Origin: Rhizobium sp. BK650
GTDB lineage: Bacteria; Pseudomonadota; Alphaproteobacteria; Rhizobiales; Rhizobiaceae
Length of the DNA: 64,000 bases
Direction: 5' to 3'
Assembly (NCBI RefSeq): GCF_014195325.1
Contig: NZ_JACIBK010000016.1
Location: 62,001 to 126,000 of the forward strand
A program made the position numbers and the translations under genes. The notes below the pieces were generated by a model. It was not told the origin of the DNA. It saw only the letters and a list, made by a program, of their open reading frames with translations, and made no database searches. Of this stretch, positions 63,100-64,000 are shown one piece after another; positions within the stretch are counted from its first letter, which is position 1; each line of letters begins with the position of its first letter.

Positions 63100-64000
63100 T
63101 CAGGGCCGCGTCTGTCCAGTGCCGCGAACGCGGTATTTGAAGGAGGTGAGCTGCTCGACGCCAACTGGTCCACGCGCATGCATCTTGCCGGTGGCAATGC
63201 CGATTTCCGCACCCATGCCGAATTCGCCCCCATCGGCAAACTGAGTGGAGGCGTTGTGCAGCAAGATGGCCGAGTCGATCTCGGTGAAGAAGCGCTCGAC
63301 GACATCAGGATCCTCGGCAAGCACGGCTTCGGTGTGATTGGACGAATATCTCTGGATATGGCCGATCGCCCCGGAAATGCCGTCGACGACGGCAACGGAA
63401 ATGATCGCGTCCAGATATTCTGTCGACCAGTCTTCTTCGGTTGCAGGCTTCAAGCCAGGCACGACCTTGAGAACGGCAGCCGAAGCGCGAACCTCGCAGC
63501 CTGCTTCAGTCAAAACCTCGATCAATGGCTTCAGATGCGTGCCGATCGCCGTGCCGTCAACGAGCAGGGTCTCGGCTGCGCCGCAGACACCGGTGCGCCG
63601 CATCTTGGCGTTGACGATGATGTTCTTCGCCATGTCGAGATCGGCGGAGGCATCGACATAGATATGGCAGAGGCCTTCGAGATGGGCGAAAACCGGCACG
63701 CGCGCCTCGCTCTGCACGCGGGCGACGAGGCTCTTGCCGCCGCGCGGCACGATGACGTCGATTGCGCCATCAAGCCCGCGCAACATGGCGCCGACAGCGG
63801 CGCGGTCGGTCACGGGCACAAGCTGGATCGCATATTCCGGCAAGCTGGCGGCTTTCAGCCCCTCGACCATGCAGGCATGGATCGCAGCTGAGGAACGCCG
63901 CGAATCCGAACCGCAGCGCAGGATCACGGCATTGCCAGCCTTCAGGCAGAGTGCACCGGCATCGGCCGTGACATTCGGACGGCTTTCAAAGATAACACCG
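63100..64000 (-). CDS. proA: gamma-glutamyl phosphate reductase, N-terminal part missing
   Basis: It reduces glutamyl phosphate in proline synthesis. About 300 C-terminal residues are in the window, and the N-terminal end lies beyond 64000; the frame is open to the edge (GVIFESRPNVTADAGALC). The catalytic Cys is in RRTGVCGAAE. The segment usually reading RGGSES is RCGSDS here. The truncation is due to the window edge only. nadD follows with the stop and start close together. Confidence 0.94.
   Translation of the reverse strand, partial: GVIFESRPNVTADAGALCLKAGNAVILRCGSDSRRSSAAIHACMVEGLKAASLPEYAIQLVPVTDRAAVGAMLRGLDGAIDVIVPRGGKSLVARVQSEARVPVFAHLEGLCHIYVDASADLDMAKNIIVNAKMRRTGVCGAAETLLVDGTAIGTHLKPLIEVLTEAGCEVRASAAVLKVVPGLKPATEEDWSTEYLDAIISVAVVDGISGAIGHIQRYSSNHTEAVLAEDPDVVERFFTEIDSAILLHNASTQFADGGEFGMGAEIGIATGKMHARGPVGVEQLTSFKYRVRGTGQTRP

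Overview
This 64 kb window is housekeeping chromosome from an alphaproteobacterium of the order Rhizobiales, most likely genus Rhizobium or a close relative. The evidence is the gene order hemE-hemJ-rho-mnmE-mnmG-rsmG-parA-parB-holA-lptE-leuS, a 1592-residue NAD-glutamate dehydrogenase, an imuA-imuB-dnaE2 mutagenesis cassette under an alphaproteobacterial LexA box, and a small RNA of the rhizobial alpha-r14 type. The genus is an inference from gene content and is not proven. I recognised no prophage, insertion sequence, CRISPR array or rRNA/tRNA gene.

Region 1 (1-13.3 kb) is origin-proximal. Positions 1-313 have DnaA-box-like 9-mers and an AT-rich stretch directly before hemE, as at the Caulobacter-type origin. 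Heme synthesis (hemE, hemJ), transcription termination (rho), tRNA/rRNA modification (mnmE, mnmG, rsmG) and the chromosome partition genes parA/parB follow. A perfect 16-bp parS lies inside rsmG and two 14/16 sites flank the mnmE-mnmG junction. On the minus strand leuS-lptE-holA form an operon.

Region 2 (13.3-26.5 kb) holds a PLP homeostasis protein, a flagellin gene with a structured leader and no other motility gene nearby, a DUF1013 regulator divergent from acs (with two related palindromes over the two promoters), an SdhAF4-like assembly factor, htpX, rsmB, a heparinase II/III-family protein and purH. A complex inverted repeat precedes purH. A UMF1-type transporter is encoded downstream of glutamate dehydrogenase.

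Region 3 (26.5-46 kb) is metabolic: NAD-glutamate dehydrogenase, pyridoxal kinase, beta-carbonic anhydrase, a membrane diguanylate cyclase, a lytic transglycosylase, asd, a large MHS-type transporter with an unusual insert, a PAP2 phosphatase, leuB, a Ser/Thr dehydratase-like enzyme, leuD, and small conserved genes.

Region 4 (46-64 kb) begins with the SOS-controlled imuA-imuB-dnaE2 operon. It continues with bfd-bfr (iron storage), an envelope and RNA cluster on the minus strand (proA-nadD, then rsfS-rlmH-envC-ctpA-polysaccharide deacetylase-rppH) and a molybdate locus (modE facing modABC, with a Mo-box-like site before modA). Between nadD and modA lies a three-hairpin small RNA in which every loop carries CCTCCTCCC, an anti-Shine-Dalgarno motif.

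The strongest non-coding signals are the small RNA, the parS/oriC landmarks, the LexA operator, the twin GAATTG palindromes and the inverted-repeat element before purH. I did not find a clearly new multigene system.
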